This document shows, piece after piece, positions 26,931 to 37,839 of a stretch of 64,000 nucleotides of DNA (within the stretch, counting starts at the first letter, position 1; the number at the start of each line of letters is the position of its first letter). Source of the stretch: Amyloporia xantha. Its lineage: Eukaryota > Basidiomycota > Agaricomycetes > Polyporales > Adustoporiaceae. Made by a program: the position numbers and the translations under genes. Location: positions 434,001 to 498,000 of the forward strand of contig JAYKKR010000025.1 of assembly GCA_036971615.1 (NCBI GenBank), read 5' to 3'. A model generated the notes under the pieces. It ran no database searches. It worked only from the letters and a program-made list of their open reading frames with translations, and was not told the DNA's origin.

Positions 26931-28532
26931 ATGTCCCCGGACATCGTCGCTACTATGTCAGGTCCTAAACCAGATGACCTGGATCTTCGACAAACAATCT
27001 TCCTGGAATGCAAAGAGCGCGCCACATTGCTCTATTTCTTGGTCCGATTAGGCGCAGCAGAACTGGAACAATTTAAAGAGCGATCCGTCCCAATGTCCGA
27101 CGTCCAGTACGAGTTCGAAGTCAAGCAGATGGAGAAAGACTTCAATGACAGGAATGAAGAACTGGGACATGCCCTTGTAATCATGAATACAGCTGCTAAA
27201 GGTCCTGGAGTATCAAATGTACCTGCAAAGACCGAATGGCTTCTCCACTGGTTACCCAAGAAAGGTTCTCCCCACCTGGTTCAGGGTCCCCGAAACTTGC
27301 AGGAGATATTCTGGCCGGCCATGCCTATGCCCACGTTCACACGCGTATACAGTCGGTTCCGTAAGTACACCAATCACTCTGCGAATGCACTTTCACTGTA
27401 CTTTGATGGCCATCATATTGGCCTGCACTCCCTCCATACCGAGGTCTGCGCCGCAGGTGGTTCTCAATTGGTGAGAGTAGGCCAGGCCATGCATGCTTAC
27501 GTGAATACTGACTCTTCGTCATGAAACAGGCTACTGATTTTGAACTGTGGCCCGTGATTGGAGCCAAACTTGGTTTTGTGCATTATCCTGCGGTTGACTG
27601 TCAGCCAGCGAGGTCCAAGTATAACGTCGCGGTCTATCTGCAGAACATGTATATGCAACACCTGGATGAATTCACTAAAGCATGCATCGCTGTTGTGAAG
27701 GAAGTGAATGTAGCACCATGGCCTCCGGTCGAGAACCCTGCAGGGACGGATACTCCTGTCACGCCTTATACTCTGTCGCCAGATATAGATGCCCAGTCCA
27801 AATCACCTGCATCATCGGATTCGTCGCCTGGTCTACCGTTGGCTTCAACAAGCGTCATTGATCGGTCTGCCGATAAGTCGACTCAACAAATTGTCAATGT
27901 GGAGCAGCAGAACGTTCCTGATAACAATGACAGCCTACCTCCCGGAAGACGGCAGTTACCACGACCAATGCGTTGGAATCTCCCGGGGCAGGTTGTTTAC
28001 TCTCATGTAACAGCCCCATTTCCCTATGAGCGTCTTCCGGGGAGACGACCTATAATCCCTAAACCTGACGTCCCCCTTACCAGTGGTCGATTCCCTACCG
28101 AAGATGAGCTTCACCAGGGAGTTCTTTTCATTGGCATGCTGTGTCAGATATGCTCTCATAGTATGCAATCGTTCATCATTAGCAACCATGAGGCTAACAG
28201 TCTTCAACAGATATCGATCAAATAAACCCGGTAACCATTCCGGACGAGCGCAAGGAAGAATACAATGCTGGCTTCAAAATACTGCACCAGGCCATGATGG
28301 TGATAGAGCCCAAGCTACCCCTCTGGGCGTGCAGATATCCTGCACACTGTATGTCGCGAATAATCATTTGGGTATATTCATATTTGATCTTCAAAGAGGA
28401 CATCGCTCATAAACCTTCGCAGTTCGTGGCGACGAGGCGCCAGTCCGCAGAGTCAATATCTTTGTTTACGCTCTTCAGCGTGCAGGTTTTGTCGAAGCTG
28501 ATGCCACTTGCTGCAATGCACGCACCCTATGA
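26931..28532 (+). CDS. Unrecognised protein gene
   Basis: Open from an ATG at 26931 (a second ATG at 26955 is possible). Exon 1 reads to about 27471 and includes an amphipathic, Glu/Lys-rich helix region (LVRLGAAELEQFKERS, then QMEKDFNDRNEELG) that may form a coiled coil. After an intron to about 27530, a long exon runs to about 28160 and contains FELWPVIGAKLGFVHYP, a Tyr/Met-rich stretch and a Ser/Pro-rich disordered middle (about 27720-27900), then many PxP motifs. At least one more exon starts near 28213 (DQINPVTIPDERKEEYNAGF). The last exon, near 28420-28532, is uncertain in frame, so the 3' end is tentative. I do not recognise a domain; probably a fungus-specific protein. Confidence 0.6.
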
Positions 28533-30228
28533 AGATCATGTCGAGTCACAGGAGCATATGCCCACCGAGGTGCAATCTTCGATTGTTGATATTCTTATGA
28601 AGGCTCCCTTCGGGCTACCGCGAGGGCCTAAAGACGTGAGGTGCAACACGACTGCCACTTAATCAACATCCTCTTCTGGTCAAACACTGGTCTAATCTGC
28701 TGCGTTCTCTTGTTCTCACCTGAAATTACTACGCTTTTTCAATTCACATCTCGTAACACCTCCGTGGTGCTTGACATCATCGTTTAACTGGACTATGTCT
28801 TGTGTACATGAACTGACTCCATCTAAGGGGCATCTTGGAGCCATTGCTACGTTGGCCGTCGTGGCACGATTGTCTTCTATTTGTGAAATGCAAATGTACT
28901 TATACTGCTCTATGTGATAAGAGTTGTAAACGACGGCAATTTGATTCAAATTTTTATGCATACGTTTTTATGACTGAACTTGAGTCTGAACTACAGATTG
29001 AATGCCGCAATAAATGCGAGGACTGAGGAGTCTAACTCACGTTAGGCGTGGGTTGTCCTACAGTTACTCCACCGATCGATCTAGCATGGGACACCGATCT
29101 CGTTTTCCAATTTATTAAGTCACAGAAGTACTCGTGAATTCTGGAACCTGCTTTCCATTTTTCTAGGACAGCGTTGCTACCGAGTCTAGCAGAGGCAGAC
29201 CAGTGTTCTAGATGAATGCGCACCACGGGCAAATTAAGCTGATGGTGAAGGCCGACCTGAATATGGATGAAGCTGGGCACTATAAGGCGCAACGCAAGTG
29301 GCGAGGGAAGAACGGCAGAGAGCAGCGGCAGAGAGGGACGTCATCATCCAAAAGCAAATCCATTGACGGGCGACATCGTGGAAAGGAGGTGCACTTCCGG
29401 TCGGCGGAGGTGATGGTATATTGCCAGTGAGAGACTCGTCGCGGTCGAGGTTCAGACCCGAGCCGTCACCGAGGGAAGGAGGACTTCTGCGCGTCCCTGT
29501 GCTGATTCGTAAAGAAGGACCCATCTTTCAAGGATCGAGATCGGTGAATGGTGAACCCCCTATACCACGTCAGACAATATCGACGGAGTCCGCTTGCCCA
29601 CCCCGCACTGACCCATTGTAAAGCCGCAGTGACTTTCCACTCGCGTGGTTGCAATTGCATCCTAGCACTGTATCTCACTACTCATGTACATGTACATACC
29701 TGCCGTCTCTCCGTCTCTTCGCCTCCTGTACATTGGGGATCCAGAATATACCATGATGTGCCTGCATGTTTCTCGTAGGAATTAGTGACATCAAGGTTTC
29801 AAGGCGTTGTTTAGGAGAAACAAATTACTATGGTACGTGTTCAGGGCTTATTGCCGTAATGGACGAGCGCGAAGGAGCCACTTGGATATCAAGTCGGACA
29901 CGCTCCTCAAGAGGTTTGAAAAAGTAAAATCGAGAACCTGTCGGTGCAATGTCTGGGCCGCGTTCATAGACGCCCCCAGTATCATCCGACCGATGCCGCA
30001 GTACGCCACTCTGACAGTTCCAAGCTTCCAGCAATTTTAGCACTGCATCATATGAGGCCCCATCACTCTGTCTTATCTTAGCGATGTACATACGTCTGTT
30101 CATGTTCCAAGCGCGCGTTCACCTACCGTTGGATAGATAAGGAGCATGGGGCCCTCTCCCCAGCTTCTTCTGCTCGCACGACATCCGTTCACGAAAACCG
30201 AGACTTGAAGACTTTGACGATTTGAACG
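28533..30228. other. Intergenic, nothing recognised
   Basis: About 1.7 kb with only short overlapping frames on both strands (for example 29234-29524 minus). No domain, RNA gene or clear repeat seen. Confidence 0.4.
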
Positions 30229-32699
30229 ATGGCAGATATTGAAGCCAAGACACCAGCCGGTGGCAGTGGCACGCGAGCCAACATCGCAGTGGCGGACGAA
30301 GAGCTTCTCGCCAGCCTGGGGTATAAGCAGGAGTTTCGCAGAGAGTTCACAGGGTTAGAAGTAAGCCTCCTTCTTGACTGAGTTAGCGAAGCTTGGATGT
30401 TCTCGCCATATAAAGGCGAACACTCAGGTGGATCCGCGAGGCATCATACTGATCTAGTTTCGATCGACAGACCTTCGGAATTGCGTTTAGTATCATCGGT
30501 CTGTTGCCATCTATTGCGTAGGTCATCCCCTTTCTGGCGTGCTGCGAGCACTGAATCTGTAACAATTACAGGTCTGTGCTATCCTCGTCAATACCGAATG
30601 GCGGTGCGGCGGCGATGGTGTGGGGTGTAAGTCCAAATAATACACACGTGTCATCCGTCTCACTCGTCTCACTTTCCGTCCAGTGGGCTGTGGCCAGTTT
30701 TTTCATTCTCTTGGTCGGAATGTCGATGGCGGAGCTAGCTTCAGCTGCTCCCACGTCCGGTGGCGTAAGCTTAAGATGACGCTTCTTGGTGGCGTGAAAC
30801 AGCTCACTTCTTGCCCGTACCAGCTGTACTTTTGGACACACTCTCTGTCATCTCCCCGGTGGCGGAATCTCCTAGCATGGATCGTCGGATGTACGGCAGC
30901 CTTTTTCAAACACTATGATATGCTTACGATTGCGTGCTCTATGATCAGACGCGAACACGATCGGTTCTATTGCTTCGATCGCGTCGATTGATTGGGGGTG
31001 TGCGGTACAGGTCATGGTCAGTTGCCCTTCGAACATTGTACAGCTCGTTTGATCTGAACGTCGATAGGCGGCCGCAAGTATCGGTTCTCCCGACCAAAGT
31101 TTCTCAGCAACAGCGGGACAGACCTTGTACGTTCCTCCTCCCTGAGCTAGCTGCCAGATACTGATTGTGCATTGCGTATGTAAAGTGGTGTCTACGCGGC
31201 CATCCTCTTCACACATGCCATTATCTGCTGTCTTGGGACTAAGGTTCTTGCGCGCTTGCAGACTCTCTACGTGATTCTAAACATATTGTGGGTGCAAGGG
31301 ACTTTTGTTCCTGCTGTCGTCAAGGCTGATCACGCTGTTGAAACTCTCAGACTCTGTCTTGCGGTTATCATCGCTCTTCCAGCCGCCACCCCGTCTGAAT
31401 ACAGGAACAGCGCGAGTTATGCGTTTGGCAACTTCACTAATTGTGCGATTTGTCTTTCTCGTTCATATATAATGAGTTGACATTAGTGTAGTGAATGGCT
31501 GGACGAATGGATATGCGTTCATTTTGAGTTTCCTTGCACCTCTATGGACAATTTGTAAGCATCATCTATTGCACTATATGGTGATACTTATGGTTCTCGT
31601 GCAGGCTCCTTCGACTCGAGCGTTCACATCAGTGAGGAAGCATCCAACGCTGCCGTCGCAGTTCCTTGGGCCATTGTATACGCCATCGGAATCGCCGGTG
31701 TGTTGGGTTGGGGTGAGTTCATGGCATCCCCCCTCATTCAAAGAAACGGCTGATTGGGATTCCCGCAGCCATAAATGTCACCCTTGCATTCTGCATGGGC
31801 ACCGATCTCGACGCCATCATGGGCAGCTCCGTGGGACAGCCCATGGCGGTGATATTTGTCAACAGCCTGGGCCAGAAAGGGACACTCGCACTGTGGGCCT
31901 TCGTCGTACTCGTGCAGTGCGTTCGTCTGTGCTCGTGATTCGCATGCAGTGACTGATGAGTCGACTCCAGGTACATGATGGGCTCCAGCATGGTCCTCGC
32001 GGCGTCTCGCCAGAGCTTCGCCTTTGCCCGCGACGGCGCGCTTCCGTTCTCCTACTGGCTTTACCGCATGAACAGCTTCACAAAGACACCCGTGAACACA
32101 GTATGGTTCACCTGTGGGTTCGCGCTGCTCCTGGGTCTCCTCTCCTTTGCCGGAGCTCAGGCCATCAACGCTATCTTCTCGCTGTCCGTGGTCGCGCTCT
32201 ACGTCGGTGCGTATCGCTTTAGCCCTCCAAATGACGATGTCTTGACGTAGTCTCCAGCCTACTCGATCCCTATTGCTGCTCGCTTCTTAGGGGACAATGA
32301 TTTCACCCCGGGTCCATTCAACCTCGGCCGGTTTAGTGGACTCGTGGCATTCCTGGCGGTAGCTTGGATGACATTCATGGGTATCGTATTCCTGTTCCCG
32401 ACGTCGCCGCAGACTGATACAGCAGATATGAATTATGCCGTCGTGCGTTTACATCCCCTTGATTCTGCGGAGGGAGGCTCAGATTCACCTGATATGCTGT
32501 CTAGGTCGTCCTGGGCGGTGTGCTCGTCCTTTCTTTGGTATGGTACTACTTCCCGAAGTACGGAGGTGTGCACTGGTTCACGGGACCCGTTCTCACTGTG
32601 GAGAAGACTGCAGCCAACTCGCGGAGGGAGTCGTTGGATACGATGGAGAAATTGAGGGAGCAGGAGAAGCAGGTTTCCGTGGCCGAGCAGTCTTTGTAA
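30229..32699 (+). CDS. APC-superfamily amino acid / GABA-type permease
   Basis: Polytopic plasma- or organelle-membrane transporter of the amino acid/choline transporter group, resembling fungal GABA permeases. The start at 30229 gives MADIEAKTPAGG, followed by LLASLGYKQEFRREFTGLE, a conserved N-terminal signature. After short introns the exons read TFGIAFSIIGLLPSIA, LSNGGAAAMVWG, WAVASFFILLVGMSMAELAS, LYFWTHSLSSPRWRN, NTIGSIASIASIDWG, LARLQTLYVILNI, SFDSSVHISEEASNAAVAVP, GMSS-type MMGSSMVLAASRQSFAFARD, GALPFSYWLYRMNSFTKTPV and AYSIPIAARFLG. Around 12 membrane segments are expected. The C-terminal tail is charged (EKLREQEKQVSVAEQSL) and ends at 32699. About ten introns, all of usual size. The substrate cannot be told from sequence alone. 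Confidence 0.9.
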
Positions 32700-33232
32700 T
32701 TCAAGTTGCGTTTATAAGATCATAGTTTTCCTATTTTCCTACTGTACCTTAGATTCAAAGAGCGATGTCAACTTGGCACGATAATACATGCCTTCGTCGC
32801 ATTCACCTTTACTCCGAATATGGCATGAGAGTGGCGTATTTCCTAGATACTTAGTACATGTGAAGACTGAATGCTGCGAGCCTGCGACCGGGCCGGGCGG
32901 TTGCTTGTCACTCTTGACTCTTGACTTCCATTCTAGATCTACGTAAAGCTTGTAACTTCTCGTCTTACAGCATAAGTGCCTCAAAGGGCTGTTCAGCACC
33001 GCCATGTCTGTCATCGGGAGAAGCATGGAACTTTCCCTGCTACTCTTGATATATCACGGCGAGGAATAGCTACGCGCTCTTCCCCTTTCCTCGTTTCGCT
33101 GGTACGAGGTTGCTGCACACAGTCAGAACTAATAACTCAGGCGAAAGCACGCGACTCATATGGTCCATGTCGTCAGCGACTCACGCATACCAACAGGACA
33201 GTTTGAGTGACGATGTCGAGGTCGTGCACGAA
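32700..33232. other. Intergenic, nothing recognised
   Basis: About 0.5 kb between the permease and the DUF6535 gene. A 95-codon minus frame (32739-33026) has no domain and is probably chance. Confidence 0.5.
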
Positions 33233-35512
33233 ATGACTGTCTCGTCGCGGTCTAGCACTTTAACTTCTGTGAGTCTGTTTTAGACGGCTGATTGTGATTC
33301 CCACTTACCGTAGTCGTATGGCACTTGTGCGATAGACTGACACCAAATTTGTGTCAGAGGAGGCACATACAAAGAACGAGGACGATGCGCAAAGCGACCG
33401 AAAAGCGACACCGCGCTCTACCCGGAATGTATCACGAGCACAGATATCTATTGCTCCTGATGTTCTCATTGCTCAACAAATGAATAGAGCAGGCGATGAT
33501 CTTCCCCTCGAAGATGCTTCTGAAGCGTGGGCGGAATGTGCACGGCAAGTCTGGGAGCATGAATCTGCTACTGTCGAGAAATGGAAAGATGAAATAAGTA
33601 ACCTGCTTATTTTTGTGAGTACAATTAGCCTGTCAGTTCACATTTGCGATAATGTTTGGTCGCTGCCATTTGTGTATCTGTGAAAGCTTCATTTTTATAT
33701 TCTTTGCAGTTTACGTATCAACGAATATTAACCCATATCTGCTACCTTAGGCAGGTCTGTTCTCTGCCGTCCTTACAGCCTTCAATGTACAGTATTATAT
33801 ATCCCTCCAACCCCAAGCGAGCGATTCCACTACCCAAATCCTGATGGTCATGTCAATGCAGCTCAGGATCCTCGCAGCCGAAGGCGGTCATGCAACTGTG
33901 ACAGATCCTATCTTTACCGCTCTCGCCAACTCGACCACCAATGCTGGTGGCAAGGTACCAGTATCTGCTATTTGTATCAATACCCTCTGGTTCTCGGCGC
34001 TGGTATTCAGCCTGAGTGCAGCCTCCATTGCAATGTCAGTCAATCAATGGCTGCACCATCACACAAACCGAGCGGCGACTCTGTCGCGCCAGAGTGTCCG
34101 TATCTGGCACTTCCGCCATCGGGGTCTGGTCGAATGGCGTGTCCCTGAGATTATCAGTATCTTACCTGTGCTGCTGCAGATCTCCCTTACGCTCTTCCTC
34201 ATCGGTCTAGTTGAGCTCTTATGGACGTTGAACACCGTGGTTGCCACCATCGTGACGATCTTAGTCGTGGTCGTCCTGACCGTCTCCACGTGTACTGCTT
34301 TTATTCCGGCGCTCGCGCCCGACTGTCCCTATAAATCGCCTCAAGCGTGGTGGTGGTTCCTGGTCTTACGGTGGCTGAAAGCTCTGGTGTATCCTGTGGC
34401 AAAGCGACTTTGCAGTTGCTGTTGTCAAATTTACTTGCGGCGCCCCCATGGTGTTCGCAAGCGCGTAGCCCGCCTGATATGGGATTACCTATCGCGGTGG
34501 TGCGATTTATTGGGAAATTGGTTGAAATTCACAAACTGGAGAGGACTTTGATAGTTATGCCGTGCGTTCGCAGGTGGGCACACCCGGTGGCAAGCTGGCG
34601 ATGTTGGTAGAGGCGGATGCGGCGATGATGGATGATTCCTTCCTTGATCAAGTTGTTCGACCTTGTATTGCGAGCAGCGATATCAAGGTTGCACTTCCCG
34701 CCTTCTACAGCATCTTGCAACGTAGGGCGCACTGGTGCGATAGCTCCACGAGCCCCGCTACGCTTACATGGTACTCTACCGAACAAGATACTCAGCCCGT
34801 CATTGCGATGGGTCATATATCCATCGACATGCTCTCCAGGCTTCCGTCGTGGCATGCACACCATGGTCCCGTTTTACAACTCCTGGATAACCTCCTTTAC
34901 GCGATGCCTCGCACCCAACTTGCGGTTTCCGTGTACTGTCGCTTGTTCGGCTTGTTGAAGAGAGCAGATCTTTCTCAAGAAGTTCGCAGCAAGATTGTGT
35001 TCTGGATATACCGCACATGCGATAATGTCCAGGTCAACGTTGAAGGCGAGTTGAAATTCGTGGTCTGTTGGAGATTTCATGCTGAACTTCTTGCAGATCT
35101 CCGAACCCTGATCTCGGGCATGCCGATTGTACAACGAGACGCTGATGCAATGGCATGCCTGCGAGTCCTGACCTGTATTCTCCGCCTCTCAGCGAGGCTA
35201 TCTCAATCTGACTTCGGCAGCGTTCGACATGCCGTATGTAACACGGTAGCGGCGGTTTTCAAAGACTTGAGCCTCACTCCAGATGGAGAGTTTTTGAATC
35301 CGGGCCAGGATAGAGACCGATACTCCTGGCTGGCTCGGAATCTTCTCGGTGCGTGCATCAGTGTTGCGAGACTGGGCGATGAAGTTTTTACCTGCGAGAT
35401 GGTCGACATTCTGCACGTGCTGGCTTCTCTGTGCTGTGATGCCAAATTATTGGATGATGTTCAGCAGCTCTATTCGCTGGTAGTACAACCTTCCCCATGT
35501 ACACATAGTTAG
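33233..35512 (+). CDS. DUF6535-like membrane protein, possible frame break
   Basis: Family typical of mushroom-forming fungi, function unknown. A short first exon (ATG 33233) joins in phase to TDTKFVSEEAHTKN. The conserved core reads AWAECARQVWEHE, VEKWKDEISNLLIF, then after an intron (33615-33750) AGLFSAVLTAFNVQYYISLQ, and ISAICINTLWFSALVFSLSA. Three strong membrane segments follow (about 33985-34040, 34150-34240 and 34240-34310), and then a Cys-rich loop. The second half (about 34550-35512) holds GTPGGKLAMLVEADAAMMDD, a HEAT-like helical region, and ends at 35512. Between the halves, near 34545, the frame changes by one. An intron of about 88 bp (donor at CGC|GTAGCC) could bridge it, or a base has been gained or lost. 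Confidence 0.75.
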
Positions 35513-35820
35513 ACACACTGATAAGTGAATGGTTCATTAATGTCTTGTTGCGAGTGGAAAATGATTCATGGATTCTCATATGATGTCTGATGCCCACCTA
35601 TCTAGTAAGACGTATGAAGCCGCGAGCTCGTGATTGCTACTGTCAGTGTTTAGCAGGTTCATACATTGCTGATTGGTGAGTTGAGCCAAGAACAGGTCCC
35701 TGATACAGAGTTGAACCACATGAAATGGCCGACTACACAAGCAACGAAATAGAGTGCTGAGGTATAATGGCATGTATTTATGTAAACGTGATTCTGAAAG
35801 ACAAACATCGAATTACAGTG

Positions 35821-36250
35821 CTAAGATGCAAGGCAGGGGTTCCTAACGGGCCCGGGAGTATCCAGCGCTACCACAAGACGTGACGGAGGAGCAATATCTA
35901 GCGTCGCCTTCGACGATGACGACGAAAGACTGTCCAGTGTCACCCTGGAGGATGACCGTGACAGTAGTGGTTTATCCAGTGTTACTGATGACGAGACCTG
36001 AAAGCGTGGGGTCGCTGAGATAGTAGGCCATTCGCACAAGGTTCACCAACCGGGGCTGGTACAGGACGCAGTAACAATGGCAGATGCCATCGCCAGCAGG
36101 AGGAATGCAAGGCTTTGTCGCGCAGGGGTAAGACAGGGCTGTAGACAGCACACTGACGCATTGCAGGGTGCTCCCTTCAGAGGTCATTACCGTTGTGTCT
36201 CCATCTAGAACCATGACATGGCACATGTCATCGGGATCCGTGCTCAGTAG
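35821..36250 (-). pseudogene. Copy A': fingerless partial family member
   Basis: Homologous to copy C1 (44.8-45.3 kb) and, inverted, to the middle of intact copy D. It holds degenerate repeats of an SSSxVTLDxP motif (SSSVTLDKP, SSSRVTLD, SSSKATLD) and ends PCLAS-stop, exactly as C1 does, where copy D continues into the zinc fingers. No N-terminal exon is found next to it. Probably a truncated duplicate; expression unknown. Confidence 0.55.
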
Positions 36251-36505
36251 AAGACCTACTCCATAACGATCAGTACCCTATGTGAAGCGCTTCCAGGACA
36301 AAAACATACCGAACAATCACGGAAGACATCCTTGATTAGACTTCAGGTAGTGTAGGCGCCTTGGAGGGAGATTCAAGTGGTTAATGCGGGACTCGAACGG
36401 TCTTCGGATTCTTGTCTATCAAGACCGATGAATGGAGCCTGAAATTTCATGTAGTAAGCTATCATGAGCCTTGTATTGTGTCGCAATACCAGGTACTAAC
36501 AGATG

Positions 36506-37478
36506 TTAGTATACAGGCGGGGCTAGCCTGAGACTCGCGCGCATCATTCTTGCGAGCACAGTGTTCATCCCATTGTTGTCCCTGAAGGAACGGTCCGTCT
36601 GCATGAAGCGTCGGAGGCAGGATAGGAAGTGGACCCTCTTGCGCACCGGGTTCTTGCGAGCGAGGTCTCCGCAGATCTCGCAGACATGCATGATGTCCGC
36701 CGTTTGGAGGTGGACCTCTCTGACATGACGCCTCATGCCCGCTGTCGTCTGTGTCCACACCCCTTTCCTGCCCATACGCACCAACTCCTTGCATTTGGCA
36801 CGCTCGCAGTGGCATTCGCCACTCGTTTTTACCTCCTGCACCACGTCCGGCTGGTGGGCCTTGTTCCAGTGCTTGACCAACTCCGAAACGGACCCGGTTA
36901 CCGTGCATGCCCCCCACTCGCACGTCTCATTCCGCTCTTCGTCCACATATACGTGCGGCTGGATTCTCGGGCAGTGCCGCTCGCGAATGTGTGCCCAGAC
37001 GGCCTCGGGGGTCCCAACAAAGGTGCTGTCCTGCCACTCACACTGCAAGGTGCCTTTTTCATGTCTAACGACGTTTGCAGGGCGGAGTGCGACAACAACG
37101 TCGTTCACCGTGGCGACACTAGATCTAATGGCATGTTAGTAAGTATTGCGCACGGGGGAGCTATTGTTACCGACCCAAACCAAGTTCCTCCAGGGAGTAG
37201 TTTCCCAGGGGCCCAACAACGGGTATGAGGTGATTGTGATAGTACTTGAGGGGCTTATGACAGTGATGAAACCGCTCAACATGCGATACAAGTCCATATA
37301 AAGAAAGGAATATACCTGGTACCAGGAGTGTCACCCCAATTACAAGCGTCAAAGTCAAAACATCCATTGATGTCGAACGCGTTGACCTCGACCTGCTGTC
37401 CCGCAGGCTTTTCGGAGTATTCGCCCAGATTTTGTCGACCTGGATATACCCGTCGAAGTAGCTTCCATCGCTCATCAT
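36506..37478 (-). CDS. Copy A: zinc-finger family gene, atypical first finger
   Basis: C-terminal exon (36506 to about 37122, after an ATCTAG acceptor) holds the finger array. Finger 1 reads CEWQDSTF, so the second Cys is replaced by Ser; finger 2, CEWGACTV...HWNKAH; finger 3, CERAKC...HVREVH; last knuckle, CEICG...HFLSC (C-X2-C-X13-H-X3-C). The likely start is one of two ATGs at 37475 and 37478; the first exon begins MSDGSYFDGYIQVDKIW. Its acidic half (VNAFDINGCFDFDACNW) lies in a different frame, so the 5' exon seems to be frameshifted or to have an unseen splice. The conserved family promoter lies at 37579-37628. Possibly a nuclear DNA-binding protein; function unknown. Confidence 0.6.
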
Positions 37479-37578
37479 AAAGAGGTTGGAGTGATTTGAC
37501 AACAGATGAGATACACTGGAAGTCTGTATGGTGGCGAGGGGAGTTGGAGGAATGAGAGAGAGAGTGTGTCGAGTTGTA

Positions 37579-37628
37579 CCCGTTAAAATAGTCCGCAACA
37601 CGCGCGCTAAATGTCAGAAATAACAATG
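37579..37628 (-). promoter_or_regulatory. Family promoter block, copy A
   Basis: On the minus strand: ATTGTTATTTCTGACATTT, then AGCGCGCG, then TTGCGGACTATTTTAACGG. It begins about 100 bp before the copy A start and matches blocks at 43236, 46387, 51183 and 55732. Confidence 0.65.
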
Positions 37629-37839
37629 GCAATAAAAAGCGACCACAAACCTCATGAACAATGCAACGAGGAGTTTCATCACGAACCGGATAAGTAGGGG
37701 CTGAGACCTGATCCGCCATGCCAAAGCGTCTTGGATCAGCAATGGTACGCATTGGCATGGACGCGCCTGGGCTACTCACACAGATTGGAGCAACGACCAT
37801 CTGAATTCGTTCGACGTTGCCTGCAATGAGCAACGCCGC

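Noticed and set aside
36629..37228. 199-codon plus-strand frame (and a 134-codon one at 36735)
   Set aside because: Antisense to the zinc-finger exon of copy A; Cys/His ligands are only in the minus-strand frame.
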